This document shows, piece after piece, positions 1 to 9,450 of a stretch of DNA of 64,000 nt (within the stretch, counting starts at the first letter, position 1; every line of letters begins with the position of its first letter). Position numbers and translations under genes: made by a program. This DNA comes from Streptomyces sp. NRRL F-2580. Lineage in GTDB: Bacteria; Actinomycetota; Actinomycetes; Streptomycetales; Streptomycetaceae. Under the pieces are notes generated by a model. That model did no database searches. It had not been told where the DNA came from and saw nothing but the letters and a program-made list of their open reading frames with translations. The DNA lies in NCBI RefSeq assembly GCF_000720115.1, contig NZ_JOIR01000010.1, positions 248,001-312,000 of the forward strand. Direction: 5' to 3'.

Positions 1-557
1 TCATGGCGAAGGACGCCGTCGACGAGGCGGTGCACGGACTGGACCAGCGGGTGGCGGAGTGCGTGACGGAGGACGTCCCGCTGGTGGGGGCGGAGGGGTA
101 CCGGGCGCTGTGGAACGGGCGGGCCAGGATGGCGGCCCGGACGGGTCTTCACGTGGTGCGGGTGGAACACCTGTTGAACCGGTTCGGGTCGCTGACGGAG
201 GAACTGCTGGAGCTGATCGCCGCCGATCCGGGACTGCGCGAGCCCGTGACCGGGGCGGAGGACTACCTGCGGGCGGAAATCGTGTACGCGGCCTCGCACG
301 AGGGGGCGCGCCACCTGGACGACGTGCTGACGCGCCGGACCCGGATCTCGATCGAGACCTTCGACCGGGGGACGCGGTCGGCCCGGGAGTGCGCGGAGTT
401 GATGGCTCCGGTGCTGGGATGGGACGAGCAGCAGATCGCGAAGGAAGTGGAACACTACGAGAAGCGGGTCCAGGCGGAGCGGGAGTCGCAGCGTCAGCCG
501 GACGACCAGACCGCGGACGCGGCGCGGCTGGGGGCGCCCGACATCGTTCCGTTGTAA
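1..557 (+). CDS. glpD: Glycerol-3-phosphate dehydrogenase, C-terminal part
   Basis: FAD-dependent oxidation of sn-glycerol-3-phosphate to dihydroxyacetone phosphate. Only the last ~184 residues are in the window. The segment has the family's C-terminal alpha-helical domain (YRALWNGRARMA, HVVRVEHLLNRFGS, LRAEIVYAASHEGA, ARHLDDVLTRRTRI). The reading frame is open to the left edge, so the first ATG at position 3 is internal rather than a start. The protein ends in a charged, Gln-rich tail. A small hairpin follows the stop codon. Family assignment is firm; which of several paralogues it is cannot be said. Confidence 0.9.
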   Translation, partial: MAKDAVDEAVHGLDQRVAECVTEDVPLVGAEGYRALWNGRARMAARTGLHVVRVEHLLNRFGSLTEELLELIAADPGLREPVTGAEDYLRAEIVYAASHEGARHLDDVLTRRTRISIETFDRGTRSARECAELMAPVLGWDEQQIAKEVEHYEKRVQAERESQRQPDDQTADAARLGAPDIVPL

Positions 558-582
558 CTCCGGAATGCGCGACGGGGAACCG

Positions 583-599
583 CGGACCCGGGGGGTCCG
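583..599 (+). terminator. Short hairpin after glpD
   Basis: Seven-base-pair stem (CGGACCC / GGGTCCG) with a three-base loop 26 bases after the glpD stop. There is no U-tract, which is common in high-GC actinomycetes. The rest of the 560-718 gap shows no clear feature apart from the ribosome binding site of the next gene. Confidence 0.35.
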
Positions 600-718
600 T
601 CCGTTGCGGAGTGAGGAACAATGAGGGTTCTGCCGGGGCGGGTTATCGCGGGCCCCGGCCGCCGGGTCGCTCAGCCGCCGGGGCAGGCGGAGCAGCGGCA
701 GGATCGCAGAGGGGACGC

Positions 719-3217
719 ATGTCGAAGCCGGAGCACACCGAGTCACCTGCGGGGTCGCCTGCGGCGACGCCTGACAGTGTGAAGTCTTCGGCTGGCCGCG
801 CGCCTTCCGGGGCACCTGTGGCGAAGCCCGTCCGTGAGGAGCCGGCCGTCGCGGCCGAGGCGGCGAAGCCGAGCAGCGAGCAGGCGGAGGCCGAGGGCGC
901 GCCTGCGGCGGAGCCTGACGACGCGAAGGCTGCCGGGTCGCCCGCGGCGAAGCCCGAGCCCGAGGACGCCCGGCCGGTGTCCGCGAGGCCGAAGCTGAGC
1001 AAGGGCGCGCCTGCGGCGGCGAAGGCCGAGCCTTCCGGCGTACCCGCCGACGTGGCGAAGCCCGGCAACGCCGAGGGGGCCGCCGCGAAGCCGAAGCTGA
1101 GCAAGGCCGCGCCTGCGGCCAAGTCCGAGGCCGAGCCCGAAGACGCGAAGCCCGTGGCCGGAGCTTCGGCTGCGAAGCCGGGGGCGGGAGCGGGGAAGGC
1201 CGCGCCGACCAAGGCGGGCGAAGGGGTCAACCCCGTAGTCGAGAAGGCGGATGCCATGGCGGCCGCCGTCAAGGCCGCGGCGGCGAAGGCGGCCGGCGGC
1301 GGGCAGGACGAGGGACGCCTGCTGGCCGGGCGGTACCGGCTGGGAGCCGTGCTGGGCAAGGGCGGCATGGGTACCGTCTGGCGGGCCCAGGACGAGACCC
1401 TGGGCCGCACGGTCGCCGTCAAGGAGCTCCGCTTCAGCACCGGCGTCGACGAGGACGAGAAGCGCCGCCTCATCACCCGCACCCTGCGCGAGGCCAAGGC
1501 CATCGCCCGGATCCGCAGCGGCGGCGCCGTCACCGTCTACGACGTCGTCGACGAGGACGGCCGGCCGTGGATCGTCATGGAGCTCATCGAGGGCCCCTCG
1601 CTCGCCGAGTTCGTACGGGAGAACGGTCCGCTGACCCCCCGTCGCGCCGCCGAGGTCGGCCTCGCCGTGCTCGACGTGCTGCGCGCCGCGCACGGCCAGG
1701 GCATCCTCCACCGCGACGTCAAGCCCTCCAACGTGCTCATCGCCGGAAACGGCCGTGTCGTCCTCACCGACTTCGGTATCGCGCAGGTGGAAGGCGACCC
1801 CTCCGTCACCTCCACCGGCATGCTCGTCGGCGCCCCCTCCTACATCTCCCCCGAGCGCGCCCGCGGCCAGAAGCCCGGCCCGCCCGCCGACATGTGGTCG
1901 CTCGGCGGCCTGCTGTACGCCTCGGTCGAGGGAGTGCCCCCGTACGACAAGGGCTCCGCGCTCGCCACCCTCACCGCGGTGATGACCGAGCCCGTGGACC
2001 CGCCGAAGAACGCCGGACCGCTGGCCGAGGTCATCTACGGCCTGCTGGTCAAGGACCCCGCGCTGCGGCTCGACGACGCCCGGGCGCGGGCCCTGCTCAC
2101 CGCCGTGGTCAACGCGCCCGAGCCGGTGCCGGCCCCCGTGGCCGCCCCGGCCGCCGCCGAGGAGACCCGGCAGATATCGCTCGCGGACGCCAAGGCGGCC
2201 GCGGAGAAGGCCGCCGCGGAGAAGGCGGCCGAGAAGGCGGCGAAGAAGGAACGCGAACGCCGCGAGCGCGAGCAGCGCGAACGCGCCCGCGCCGCACTGA
2301 AGTCGGCCCGCAAGGCGGCCACCGCCGCGGCGGCCACGCCGGCCGTCTCGGCCGCGGAGCCGCCGAAGGCCAAGCCGTCCCCCGTCGCGGCGCCGCTCAC
2401 CGACGTCATGCCCCGGCGCACCATCGCGCTCGCGATAGCGGCCGTGGTCGTGGTGCTGGCCGTGGTCGGCTCGCTGATCGCCTACGCCATGAGCGGCGAC
2501 GACAAGGGCGCCAAGAACGAGGGCAAGGGCGGGCAGCCGAGCGCCTCCGCCCCCAACAAGCAGGCCTCCCCGAAGCCCTCGGGGAACACCGGCGATTCGG
2601 CCGGCAACGGCAACGGCAGTGCGGGCGCCGGTGCCAATGGCGGTACCGGCACCGGCACCACCACCGGTACAGGCGGCGAGCCCGGCCAGGGCCAGCAGTC
2701 CCCGGCCGCGAGCCAGGGTCAGGGCGCCACCTCCGGCGGCGCCGGCGGCGCCGCGCTCCCGGCGGGATACGCCATGATGCAGGAATTCGGGTTCCACTTC
2801 TCGATGGCGATGCCCGAGGGCTTCAAGCTCATAGACATAGCGGGCGAGAACTCCGGCGGCATATACGCCCGCGAAAGCGGCGGCTTCCCCCGGATCCAGG
2901 TCGACTACACCAAAAAGCCGGGCGACGACGCGCGCCTCGCCTGGACCAACTCGGTCGCCAATGTGGCCGGCAGCAGCAAGGGATACCGCACGCTCCGGAT
3001 CGACCAAGTGGACTACCGGGGCTATCCGACCGTCGCGGACTGGGAGTTCGAGCGGGAGCAGAAGGGGATGAAGGTCCGGGTGCTCAACCGCGGCTTCAAG
3101 CTGGACGCCACGCACGGCTACGCCATCATGATCAGCTGCGCCGCCGACCAGTGGGACGGCGCCGAGTGCACCCAGATGCGCAACACCGCCTTCGAGACCT
3201 TCCAGCCGCTCGGCTGA
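719..3217 (+). CDS. Membrane-anchored serine/threonine protein kinase with Ala/Lys/Pro-rich N-terminal extension
   Basis: Hanks-type kinase of 832 residues. The ATG at 719 is preceded by AGAGGGGA; upstream in-frame codons lack a ribosome site. Residues 1-200 are low-complexity Ala/Lys/Pro/Glu with repeated 'KPKLSK.APAA' units. The kinase domain (about 203-465) has an intact glycine loop (LGKGGMGTVW), VAVK lysine, HRDVKPSNV catalytic loop and DFG. A charged Ala/Lys/Arg segment (about 490-540) leads to one membrane span (about 565-590), a Gly/Ser/Thr linker and an extracellular domain of ~140 residues beginning FGFHFSMAMPEGF. First of three kinase-fold genes on this strand. The long N-terminal extension is unusual for a Streptomyces kinase. 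Confidence 0.9.
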   Translation: MSKPEHTESPAGSPAATPDSVKSSAGRAPSGAPVAKPVREEPAVAAEAAKPSSEQAEAEGAPAAEPDDAKAAGSPAAKPEPEDARPVSARPKLSKGAPAAAKAEPSGVPADVAKPGNAEGAAAKPKLSKAAPAAKSEAEPEDAKPVAGASAAKPGAGAGKAAPTKAGEGVNPVVEKADAMAAAVKAAAAKAAGGGQDEGRLLAGRYRLGAVLGKGGMGTVWRAQDETLGRTVAVKELRFSTGVDEDEKRRLITRTLREAKAIARIRSGGAVTVYDVVDEDGRPWIVMELIEGPSLAEFVRENGPLTPRRAAEVGLAVLDVLRAAHGQGILHRDVKPSNVLIAGNGRVVLTDFGIAQVEGDPSVTSTGMLVGAPSYISPERARGQKPGPPADMWSLGGLLYASVEGVPPYDKGSALATLTAVMTEPVDPPKNAGPLAEVIYGLLVKDPALRLDDARARALLTAVVNAPEPVPAPVAAPAAAEETRQISLADAKAAAEKAAAEKAAEKAAKKERERREREQRERARAALKSARKAATAAAATPAVSAAEPPKAKPSPVAAPLTDVMPRRTIALAIAAVVVVLAVVGSLIAYAMSGDDKGAKNEGKGGQPSASAPNKQASPKPSGNTGDSAGNGNGSAGAGANGGTGTGTTTGTGGEPGQGQQSPAASQGQGATSGGAGGAALPAGYAMMQEFGFHFSMAMPEGFKLIDIAGENSGGIYARESGGFPRIQVDYTKKPGDDARLAWTNSVANVAGSSKGYRTLRIDQVDYRGYPTVADWEFEREQKGMKVRVLNRGFKLDATHGYAIMISCAADQWDGAECTQMRNTAFETFQPLG

Positions 3218-3295
3218 CCCCGGGACGCGGGCGCCCCCGGCGACGTATCGTGTCAGCGGGGCCCTGGGGGGCCCGACGCACTCGGGGGAGGCGAT

Positions 3296-5926
3296 GTGGA
3301 GGAGTACGCGGGCCGGATCCTGGCCGGCCGCTACCGTCTGCCGCTGCCGCCGTCCGACGAGTACGAGCTGGTCGAGACCCGGGCCTTCGACACGCGCAGC
3401 GGGCAGGAAGTCCTCGTCCGGCAGGTGCCGTTGCCGGAGGTCGTGGACGCCGAGTTGCTGGACGGGCCGCGGCCCGTCCCGGCGGCGGCGCGCCGCTCGC
3501 CCGGCGATCTGCCGGCCGTGCGGCGTGCCATCGAGGCGGCGCAGGCGGCGGCCTCGATTCCGGACCATCCCCGGCTGGACCAGGTCTTCGACGTGTTCGC
3601 CGAGGGCGAGTCGCTGTGGATAGTGAGCGAACTCGTCCCGGCCAGGCCGCTGGCCGCGCTGATAGCCGATGAACCGCTCAGTCCCTACAGGGCGGCTGAG
3701 GTGGCGTCGGACGTCCTGACCGCGCTGCGGGTGCTGCACGCGCACGGCTGGACGCACCGGAACATCACCGTCCGGACGGTGCTGGTGTGCGACGACGGCC
3801 GGGTCGTGCTGACGGGCCTGGCGGCCGGCGCGGCGGAGGAGGCCCTGTGCGGCTACGACCCCGTCCCGAGCGCCGCCGACTCCGACGGCGGAGGGGGCTG
3901 GGGCGCGGCTCCCGCCACGGCTCCCGCCCCGGCTCCGGCTCCGGGTCCGGGGTGGACTCCCGCGCCGGGGCCTGCCCCTGCGCCTGCCCCTGCCTCGACT
4001 CCGACTCCGGCCCCGACGGCCGCCCCCGCCCCGGCGCCCGAGCCCGGTCCCGCGCCGGACACCTCCGCCGGGTACGCCCCGCTCGTGGCTCCCGGGTACG
4101 ACACCGGACCCCGGTACACCGATCACATCACCCCGGACCGACCACAGGACCGGCCCGACCTCCAGGCCGCCGCGCGGGCCGGGGCCATCGCCGCCTACCG
4201 GGCCGGGGCGCGGGCCGCCGCCGCCAAGGTCGGCGAGCAGCGCCAGACAGATCCCGTCGTGGTGCCGGAGCAGAGGCCGCACGGGTCGACCCTCCCGCAG
4301 GGGTACTCGTACCCGTACGGCGGCCCGGAGACGGCCTCCGCCGCCCCCTGGCACGGTGCGACCCCCCGCAACCGCCCGGCGCTGCCGGCCCCGCAGGAGC
4401 CGGACCCGCAGGAGGCGCCGGACCAGGAGCCGGCCCGGGACGCTCAGGCCCCGCAGGAGCCCCCGGCAGGGCCGCAGCCCGGGCCCGTGCCGGAACCGCA
4501 CCGCCGGGCCGACCCACCGGCGCAGCCGCCCGCGCTGCCCGCCCAACTCGCCCTGCCGCAGGGCTACCACCAGGCCGAAGCCCCGAACCTGCCGTCCCCG
4601 GCCCCGGCCCCGTCCTCGGCCCCCGTGCCGGCACCCGCCGACCCCGATCGTCCGCAGCCGGCCGGTCCCGGTCCCGGTCCCGGTCCCGGTCCCGGTCCCG
4701 GTCCCGGTCCCGGTCCCGCCGCGGCCGGCTGGGCCGGACCCCGGACCGGGCTGGACGCCGAGCGGGCGCGCCAGACGCGCATGGCCGTCGTCGGCGCCGT
4801 CACCGAGCGCTGGGCTCCCGAACAGGCCGGCCCCGTCCTCGGGCACTGGCAGCTGGCGCCCCCCGTCGGGCCCGCCACCGACCTCTGGGCGCTCGGCGCC
4901 CTGCTGTACCGCGCGGTGCAGGGGCACGCCCCGTACCCCGAGGACAGCGTCGCCGAGCTCGTCGACATGGTCTGTGCCGAACCGCCCGCCTTCGCCGAGG
5001 AGTGCGGGGCGCTGCGCCCGGTCGTGGAGTCGCTGCTGCGTCAGGACCCGACCGAGCGGCCCGACTTCGAGGAGCTCCGCGGCTGGCTGCGCTCGCTCGT
5101 ACGGTCCGCCCCGGAGCCGGACGCCGGGTTCGGGATGCTCCCGATGCCGGAGCCGGATCCCGCGCGGCTGCCCGTCGTACGCCGCCGCGGCGAGGTCCAC
5201 GGGCGGCACCGCAATCCCGCCGCGCCCCGCAAGCCGCGCGCCCTCGGCCGGGCCCTGCTCGTCGGGATCCTGGTCCTGCTGGCCGGGGCCGTGGCGTACG
5301 CGATGCTGTTCATGCCCCGCTCCGGCACCCCGGAGCAGCAGGGTGACGCCCGCGGGAGCACCGCGCGGCCGTCGTCGAAGCCGAGTCCCTCGCAGGTGCC
5401 CACCGGTACGCCCGAGTCGAAGCCCGCGCCGCAGACGACCGCGCCCGCCTCGTCACCGGCCGCCCCCGCTTCCGCCCCGCCCGGCTACACCACGCAGCAG
5501 GACCCGGAGCACTTCGAGATCGCCGTCCCCGAGGGCTGGGAGCGGCGCGGGATCAACGAGTCGGGCCAGGTGCGGTACACCAACGGGCCGTTCGTCCTGA
5601 CGGTGGTCCCCGGCCGGGACAAGGTCCAGGGCAATCCCGACCCGGCGGCGTACCAGAAGGACAAGGAGCCGGAGCTGACCCCGTACCGCACGTCCACCTG
5701 GTCGACCGTCGGGGACGTCAAGACCACCAAGGTGGGCCAGCAGCTGCAGGCCACGGGCCGGTACACGTGGATCGACGGGACCGGCCGCAACGTCTTCGCC
5801 CGCAACTTCGTCGTCGCGCTGGGCGGCAGCTACCACGTCGTCCTGGTCACGGGCCCGGAGGACGAGCAGTCCAAGGTCACCGAGGTCTTCGAAAAGGCCA
5901 CGACGAGTTACAAGTCGGGCGGATGA
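3296..5926 (+). CDS. Probable pseudokinase, membrane-anchored, with long Pro-rich insert and (Gly-Pro) repeat
   Basis: 876 residues. The GTG at 3296 follows GGGGAGG. The opening AGRILAGRYRLPLP is kinase-like, but there is no glycine loop, the VAVK lysine position reads VLVRQVPLP, the catalytic HRD reads HRN (about residue 154), and the DFG position reads LTGLAAG. A Pro/Ala/Gly-rich insert of about 300 residues (190-495) splits the kinase fold; the C-lobe resumes at TERWAPEQ and TDLWALGALLYRA. One membrane span (about 650-672) is followed by an extracellular domain (about 722-876) starting HFEIAVPEGWE, related to those of the flanking kinases. Missing Lys, Asp and DFG argue against catalysis. 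Inferred role: scaffold or regulator of the neighbouring kinases. Confidence 0.8.
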   Translation: MEEYAGRILAGRYRLPLPPSDEYELVETRAFDTRSGQEVLVRQVPLPEVVDAELLDGPRPVPAAARRSPGDLPAVRRAIEAAQAAASIPDHPRLDQVFDVFAEGESLWIVSELVPARPLAALIADEPLSPYRAAEVASDVLTALRVLHAHGWTHRNITVRTVLVCDDGRVVLTGLAAGAAEEALCGYDPVPSAADSDGGGGWGAAPATAPAPAPAPGPGWTPAPGPAPAPAPASTPTPAPTAAPAPAPEPGPAPDTSAGYAPLVAPGYDTGPRYTDHITPDRPQDRPDLQAAARAGAIAAYRAGARAAAAKVGEQRQTDPVVVPEQRPHGSTLPQGYSYPYGGPETASAAPWHGATPRNRPALPAPQEPDPQEAPDQEPARDAQAPQEPPAGPQPGPVPEPHRRADPPAQPPALPAQLALPQGYHQAEAPNLPSPAPAPSSAPVPAPADPDRPQPAGPGPGPGPGPGPGPGPGPAAAGWAGPRTGLDAERARQTRMAVVGAVTERWAPEQAGPVLGHWQLAPPVGPATDLWALGALLYRAVQGHAPYPEDSVAELVDMVCAEPPAFAEECGALRPVVESLLRQDPTERPDFEELRGWLRSLVRSAPEPDAGFGMLPMPEPDPARLPVVRRRGEVHGRHRNPAAPRKPRALGRALLVGILVLLAGAVAYAMLFMPRSGTPEQQGDARGSTARPSSKPSPSQVPTGTPESKPAPQTTAPASSPAAPASAPPGYTTQQDPEHFEIAVPEGWERRGINESGQVRYTNGPFVLTVVPGRDKVQGNPDPAAYQKDKEPELTPYRTSTWSTVGDVKTTKVGQQLQATGRYTWIDGTGRNVFARNFVVALGGSYHVVLVTGPEDEQSKVTEVFEKATTSYKSGG
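4664..4717 (+). repeat. Nine tandem copies of GGTCCC encoding (Gly-Pro)n
   Basis: Nine uninterrupted perfect copies of the hexamer GGTCCC lie inside the Pro-rich insert of the pseudokinase gene. Each unit encodes Gly-Pro, so copy-number changes preserve the frame. Identical hexamers with identical codons suggest recent expansion by slippage rather than selection on protein sequence alone. Confidence 0.95.
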
Positions 5927-6051
5927 GCGGATACTGACGACGGATCAGTACGGCGATTGCGTCACAGTGCGGCCTTTCGGCGGCCGGGCGGTTCCGGCAG
6001 CCCCCGTGGGCTCCGTAATCTGGCCTGAAGTGCAGAGAGCGGCGGGATTTC

Positions 6052-7719
6052 GTGGAACAGCAGACAGGTGGGGGCGCCGTGCTGGCGGGCCGGTACCGGC
6101 TCGTCGAGCCGATCGGCCGCGGCGGCATGGGCAAGGTGTGGCGCGCGCATGACGAGCTGCTCCACAGGACCGTCGCGGTCAAGGAACTGACGGCGGGTCT
6201 GTACGTCGCCCAGGCGGACCGGGACGTCATGCACGCCCGGACGCAGAAGGAGGCCCGGGCGGCGGCCAGGATCCAGCATCCGGCGGTGGTCGTCGTGCAC
6301 GACGTGCTGGAGCACGACGACCGGCCGTGGATCGTCATGGAGTACATCGACGGCCCCTCCCTCGCCGAGGCGGCCAAGGCGGCCGGGCGGATCGAGCCCC
6401 GCGAGGCGGCCCGGATCGGGCTGCACGTGCTGGGCGCGCTGCGCGCCGCCCACGCGGTCGGCGTACTGCACCGCGACGTGAAGCCGGGCAACGTGCTGCT
6501 GGCCAAGGACGGCCGGGTGCTGCTCACGGACTTCGGGATCGCCGCGATCGAGGGCGACTCCTCGATCACGCGGACCGGCGAGATCGTCGGTTCCATCGAC
6601 TACCTGGCTCCCGAGCGGGTCACCGGCGGGATCCCCGATCCGTCCTCGGACCTGTGGTCGCTGGGCGCCACCCTCTACACGGCGGTGGAGGCGCGCTCGC
6701 CGTTCCGCCGTACGTCGCCCATCTCCAGCCTGCAGGCCGTGGTGAACGACGAGCCGCCGGCCCTGCGCCAGGCCGGGGCCCTGGGCCCGGTCATCACGGC
6801 CCTGCTGCGCAAGGACCCGGTGGAGCGTCCTTCGGCCGACGAGGCCGAGCGGATGCTGCTGGAGGCGATGGAGGGCCGGGAGCCGAAGGCGGCGCAGGCG
6901 TACGTGCCGACGCGCGCGGTGACCCAGGACGAACTGGCCCCGGCGCAGGAGCCGTCCGCCGAGCCGGCCGCGCCGGCGGAGCGCGGGCACACGGCGGCGC
7001 AGCCGGCCGCGCAGACGACCTCGCAGACGGCCCCGCTGCCGGAACCCGCCGCGACCGCGCCGGTACCCGCGCCCGTGGACCCGGGGAGCGGCTGGCTCAA
7101 GCGGGCCGCGGGCATCGCCCTGGTGGCGGCGCTGCTCGGTGGCGGCGGTGTGTTCGGGGTGCTCAAGTACACCGGCGACGCGGGGAGCGGCGGCGCGGAC
7201 AAGAACGTCAACGCCCCCGACGTGAAGGACGGGGGCGGGAAGCCGCAGGCTGCGGCCCCGCCGGCCGGCTACACCAAGGTCACCGACCCCATCGCCGGCT
7301 TCACCCTGTTCGTCCCGGAGGGCTGGACGCGCAAGGCGAACGGCGACCAGATCGACTACACCCCGGACGACGGGAAGCACTTCATCCGGATCGCCTCCGA
7401 CTCCACCCCGGACTACGGGACCCCGTTGGAGCACCTGGTCGACCTGGAGAAGCAGGTGGCGAAGCGGACCGACTACAAGAAGGTGCGGATGAACCAGAAC
7501 ACCTTCCGGGACAGCACCCGGGCCGCGCTCTGGGACTTCAGCTGGACGGAGAAGCAGAACCACCCCGGTCCGCGCAGGGCCAAGGAGCAGATGTACGTGG
7601 CCCAGGACGGCACGGAGTACGCCATCTACATGTCGAGCCCGGTCGCCGACTGGGCCACGACCGAGCAGCAGTTCGACATCGTGCTCAGCGGCTGGGAGTC
7701 GCCCGCCCAGAAGCCCTGA
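6052..7719 (+). CDS. Membrane-anchored serine/threonine protein kinase
   Basis: 555-residue Hanks-type kinase with GTG start. The kinase domain (about 10-275) is complete: IGRGGMGKVW, VAVKEL, HRDVKPGNVL, LTDFGIAAIEG and an APE-like APERVTGG. A Pro/Ala/Glu-rich juxtamembrane segment precedes a single span (about 350-372, RAAGIALVAALLGGGGVFGV) and an extracellular domain (about 405-555) beginning GFTLFVPEGWTRK. Domain order matches the two upstream proteins, so the three look like a tandem family. The 125-base gap before it could hold a separate promoter. Catalytically competent by motif inspection; substrates unknown. Confidence 0.9.
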   Translation: MEQQTGGGAVLAGRYRLVEPIGRGGMGKVWRAHDELLHRTVAVKELTAGLYVAQADRDVMHARTQKEARAAARIQHPAVVVVHDVLEHDDRPWIVMEYIDGPSLAEAAKAAGRIEPREAARIGLHVLGALRAAHAVGVLHRDVKPGNVLLAKDGRVLLTDFGIAAIEGDSSITRTGEIVGSIDYLAPERVTGGIPDPSSDLWSLGATLYTAVEARSPFRRTSPISSLQAVVNDEPPALRQAGALGPVITALLRKDPVERPSADEAERMLLEAMEGREPKAAQAYVPTRAVTQDELAPAQEPSAEPAAPAERGHTAAQPAAQTTSQTAPLPEPAATAPVPAPVDPGSGWLKRAAGIALVAALLGGGGVFGVLKYTGDAGSGGADKNVNAPDVKDGGGKPQAAAPPAGYTKVTDPIAGFTLFVPEGWTRKANGDQIDYTPDDGKHFIRIASDSTPDYGTPLEHLVDLEKQVAKRTDYKKVRMNQNTFRDSTRAALWDFSWTEKQNHPGPRRAKEQMYVAQDGTEYAIYMSSPVADWATTEQQFDIVLSGWESPAQKP

Positions 7720-7812
7720 TCCCGTCATCCTGCCAGCGATCACTGGCGGAAATGGCAAAATCCGGTTACCGGCGGGTACCCAAAGACTGTCCGGCGCAAT
7801 ACGCTCACCGGC

Positions 7813-9441
7813 ATGACGGACTCGCAGGCCCCGGCCCCCCTCCGCACCGCACCGGAACCCACCAACCCGGTCGCCCCGGCCCCGGCCGGTGCCCGCACCG
7901 CCGCCGACGTGGTGACCCCCGATCTGGTCGCCCGGCTGACCCGCGGAGTGCTCGGCTCCGGGCGCACCGCCAACCACACACCCTTCACCGGGGACCGGCT
8001 GGCTGAGCTCCCCGAGGCCACCCCCGAGGACGTGGCCGAGGCCTTCGAACGGGCCCGCGCCGCCCAGCCCGCCTGGGCGGCCGTCCCCGTCGCCAAGCGG
8101 GCGGCCGTGCTCCTGCGCTTCCACGACCTGGTCCTGGACCGGCAGGCCGAGGTCCTCGACCTGATCCAGCTGGAGACCGGCAAGGCACGCCTGCACGCCC
8201 ACGAGGAGGTCCAGGCGGTCGCCATCGCCGCCCGCCACTATGGCAGGAAGGCACCCTCGTACCTGCGCCCCAAGGGCCACACGGGCGCCATGCCCACCCT
8301 CACCAAGGTCACCGAACTGCGCCAGCCGCGCGGGGTCGTCGGCCAGATCGCCCCCTGGAACTACCCCCTGGAGCTGTCGGTCGGCGACGCCCTGCCCGCC
8401 TTCGTCTCCGGCAACGCCCTCGTCATGAAGCCCGACACCGAGACCGCCCTGACCGCCCTGTGGGCCCGCGACCTGCTCATCGAAGCCGGGCTGCCCGCCG
8501 ACGTCTTCCAGATCGTCCTCGGCGAGGGCCCGGTCGTCGGCCCCGAGGTGGTCCGGCACGCCGACTACGTCTCCTTCACCGGCTCCACCCGCACCGGCCG
8601 CGAGGTCGCCCGGGGCGCGGCCGACCGTCTCGTCGGGGTCTCCCTCGAACTCGGCGGCAAGAACGCCATGCTCGTCCTGCACGACGCCGACGTGGAGAAG
8701 GCCGCCGCGGGCGCCGTCCGCGCCTGCTTCTCCTCCGCGGGCCAGCTCTGCATCTCCATCGAGCGGCTCTACGTCCACGCCTCGATCGCCGACGCCTTCG
8801 TCGAGCGGTTCGCCGCCCGCACCAAGGCCATGCGGCTCGGCAGCTCGCTGGCCTACGGCGCCGACATGGGCTCCCTGGTCGGCGAGCGCCAGCTGGAGAC
8901 CGTACAGCGGCACGTGGACGAGGCCGTCGCCAAGGGCGCCACCCTCGTCGCCGGCGGCACCGCCCGCCCCGACATCGGCCCCCTCTTCTACGAGCCCACC
9001 ATCCTCGACGGGGTCGAGGCGCCGATGGCGGTGTGCGGCGAGGAGACCTTCGGCCCGGTCGTCTCGATCTACCGCTTCACCGACGAGGACCAGGCCATCG
9101 CCGAGGCCAACGCCACCGCCTACGGCCTGAACTCCAGCGTCTGGAGCAAGGACGCCCGCCGCGGCCACTCCGTCGCCGTCCGCCTGCGCACCGGCACCGT
9201 CAACATCAACGAGGGCTACGCCCCCGCCTACGGCAGCGCCCGGGCCCCCATGGGCGGCATGAAGGACTCCGGCCTCGGCCGCCGCCACGGCTCCGAGGGC
9301 ATCCTCAAGTACACCGAGGCCCAGACCGTCGCCCACCAGCGGCTGCTCCCCATGGCGCCCTCGCTGGGCATGGACGACGAGAAGTACGCGGCGTTCATGA
9401 CCCGCAGCCTCAAGATCATGAAGGCCCTCCGACTGCGCTAA
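7813..9441 (+). CDS. gabD2: Succinate-semialdehyde dehydrogenase (NADP+)
   Basis: Aldehyde dehydrogenase superfamily member of 542 residues that oxidises succinic semialdehyde to succinate. Visible hallmarks are IAPWNYPLELS, the NAD(P)-fold motif FTGSTRTGREVA, the catalytic-Glu segment LELGGKNAM and the catalytic Cys in SSAGQLCIS (about residue 312). The long N-terminus and sequence style resemble the actinobacterial GabD2 branch. It is followed 9 bases later by a GMC oxidoreductase gene and is probably co-transcribed with it. Substrate assignment is by family resemblance and could be a related semialdehyde. Confidence 0.85.
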   Translation: MTDSQAPAPLRTAPEPTNPVAPAPAGARTAADVVTPDLVARLTRGVLGSGRTANHTPFTGDRLAELPEATPEDVAEAFERARAAQPAWAAVPVAKRAAVLLRFHDLVLDRQAEVLDLIQLETGKARLHAHEEVQAVAIAARHYGRKAPSYLRPKGHTGAMPTLTKVTELRQPRGVVGQIAPWNYPLELSVGDALPAFVSGNALVMKPDTETALTALWARDLLIEAGLPADVFQIVLGEGPVVGPEVVRHADYVSFTGSTRTGREVARGAADRLVGVSLELGGKNAMLVLHDADVEKAAAGAVRACFSSAGQLCISIERLYVHASIADAFVERFAARTKAMRLGSSLAYGADMGSLVGERQLETVQRHVDEAVAKGATLVAGGTARPDIGPLFYEPTILDGVEAPMAVCGEETFGPVVSIYRFTDEDQAIAEANATAYGLNSSVWSKDARRGHSVAVRLRTGTVNINEGYAPAYGSARAPMGGMKDSGLGRRHGSEGILKYTEAQTVAHQRLLPMAPSLGMDDEKYAAFMTRSLKIMKALRLR

Positions 9442-9450
9442 GGGGTATCC

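Noticed and set aside
4664..4717. Short tandem repeats as a possible CRISPR array
   Set aside because: Six-base units with no spacers, lying inside a coding frame.
743..5209. Minus-strand open frame of 1488 codons across the kinase genes
   Set aside because: Antisense shadow of high-GC coding sequence; Arg/Gly-rich translation with no domain, and both sense genes have clear motifs.
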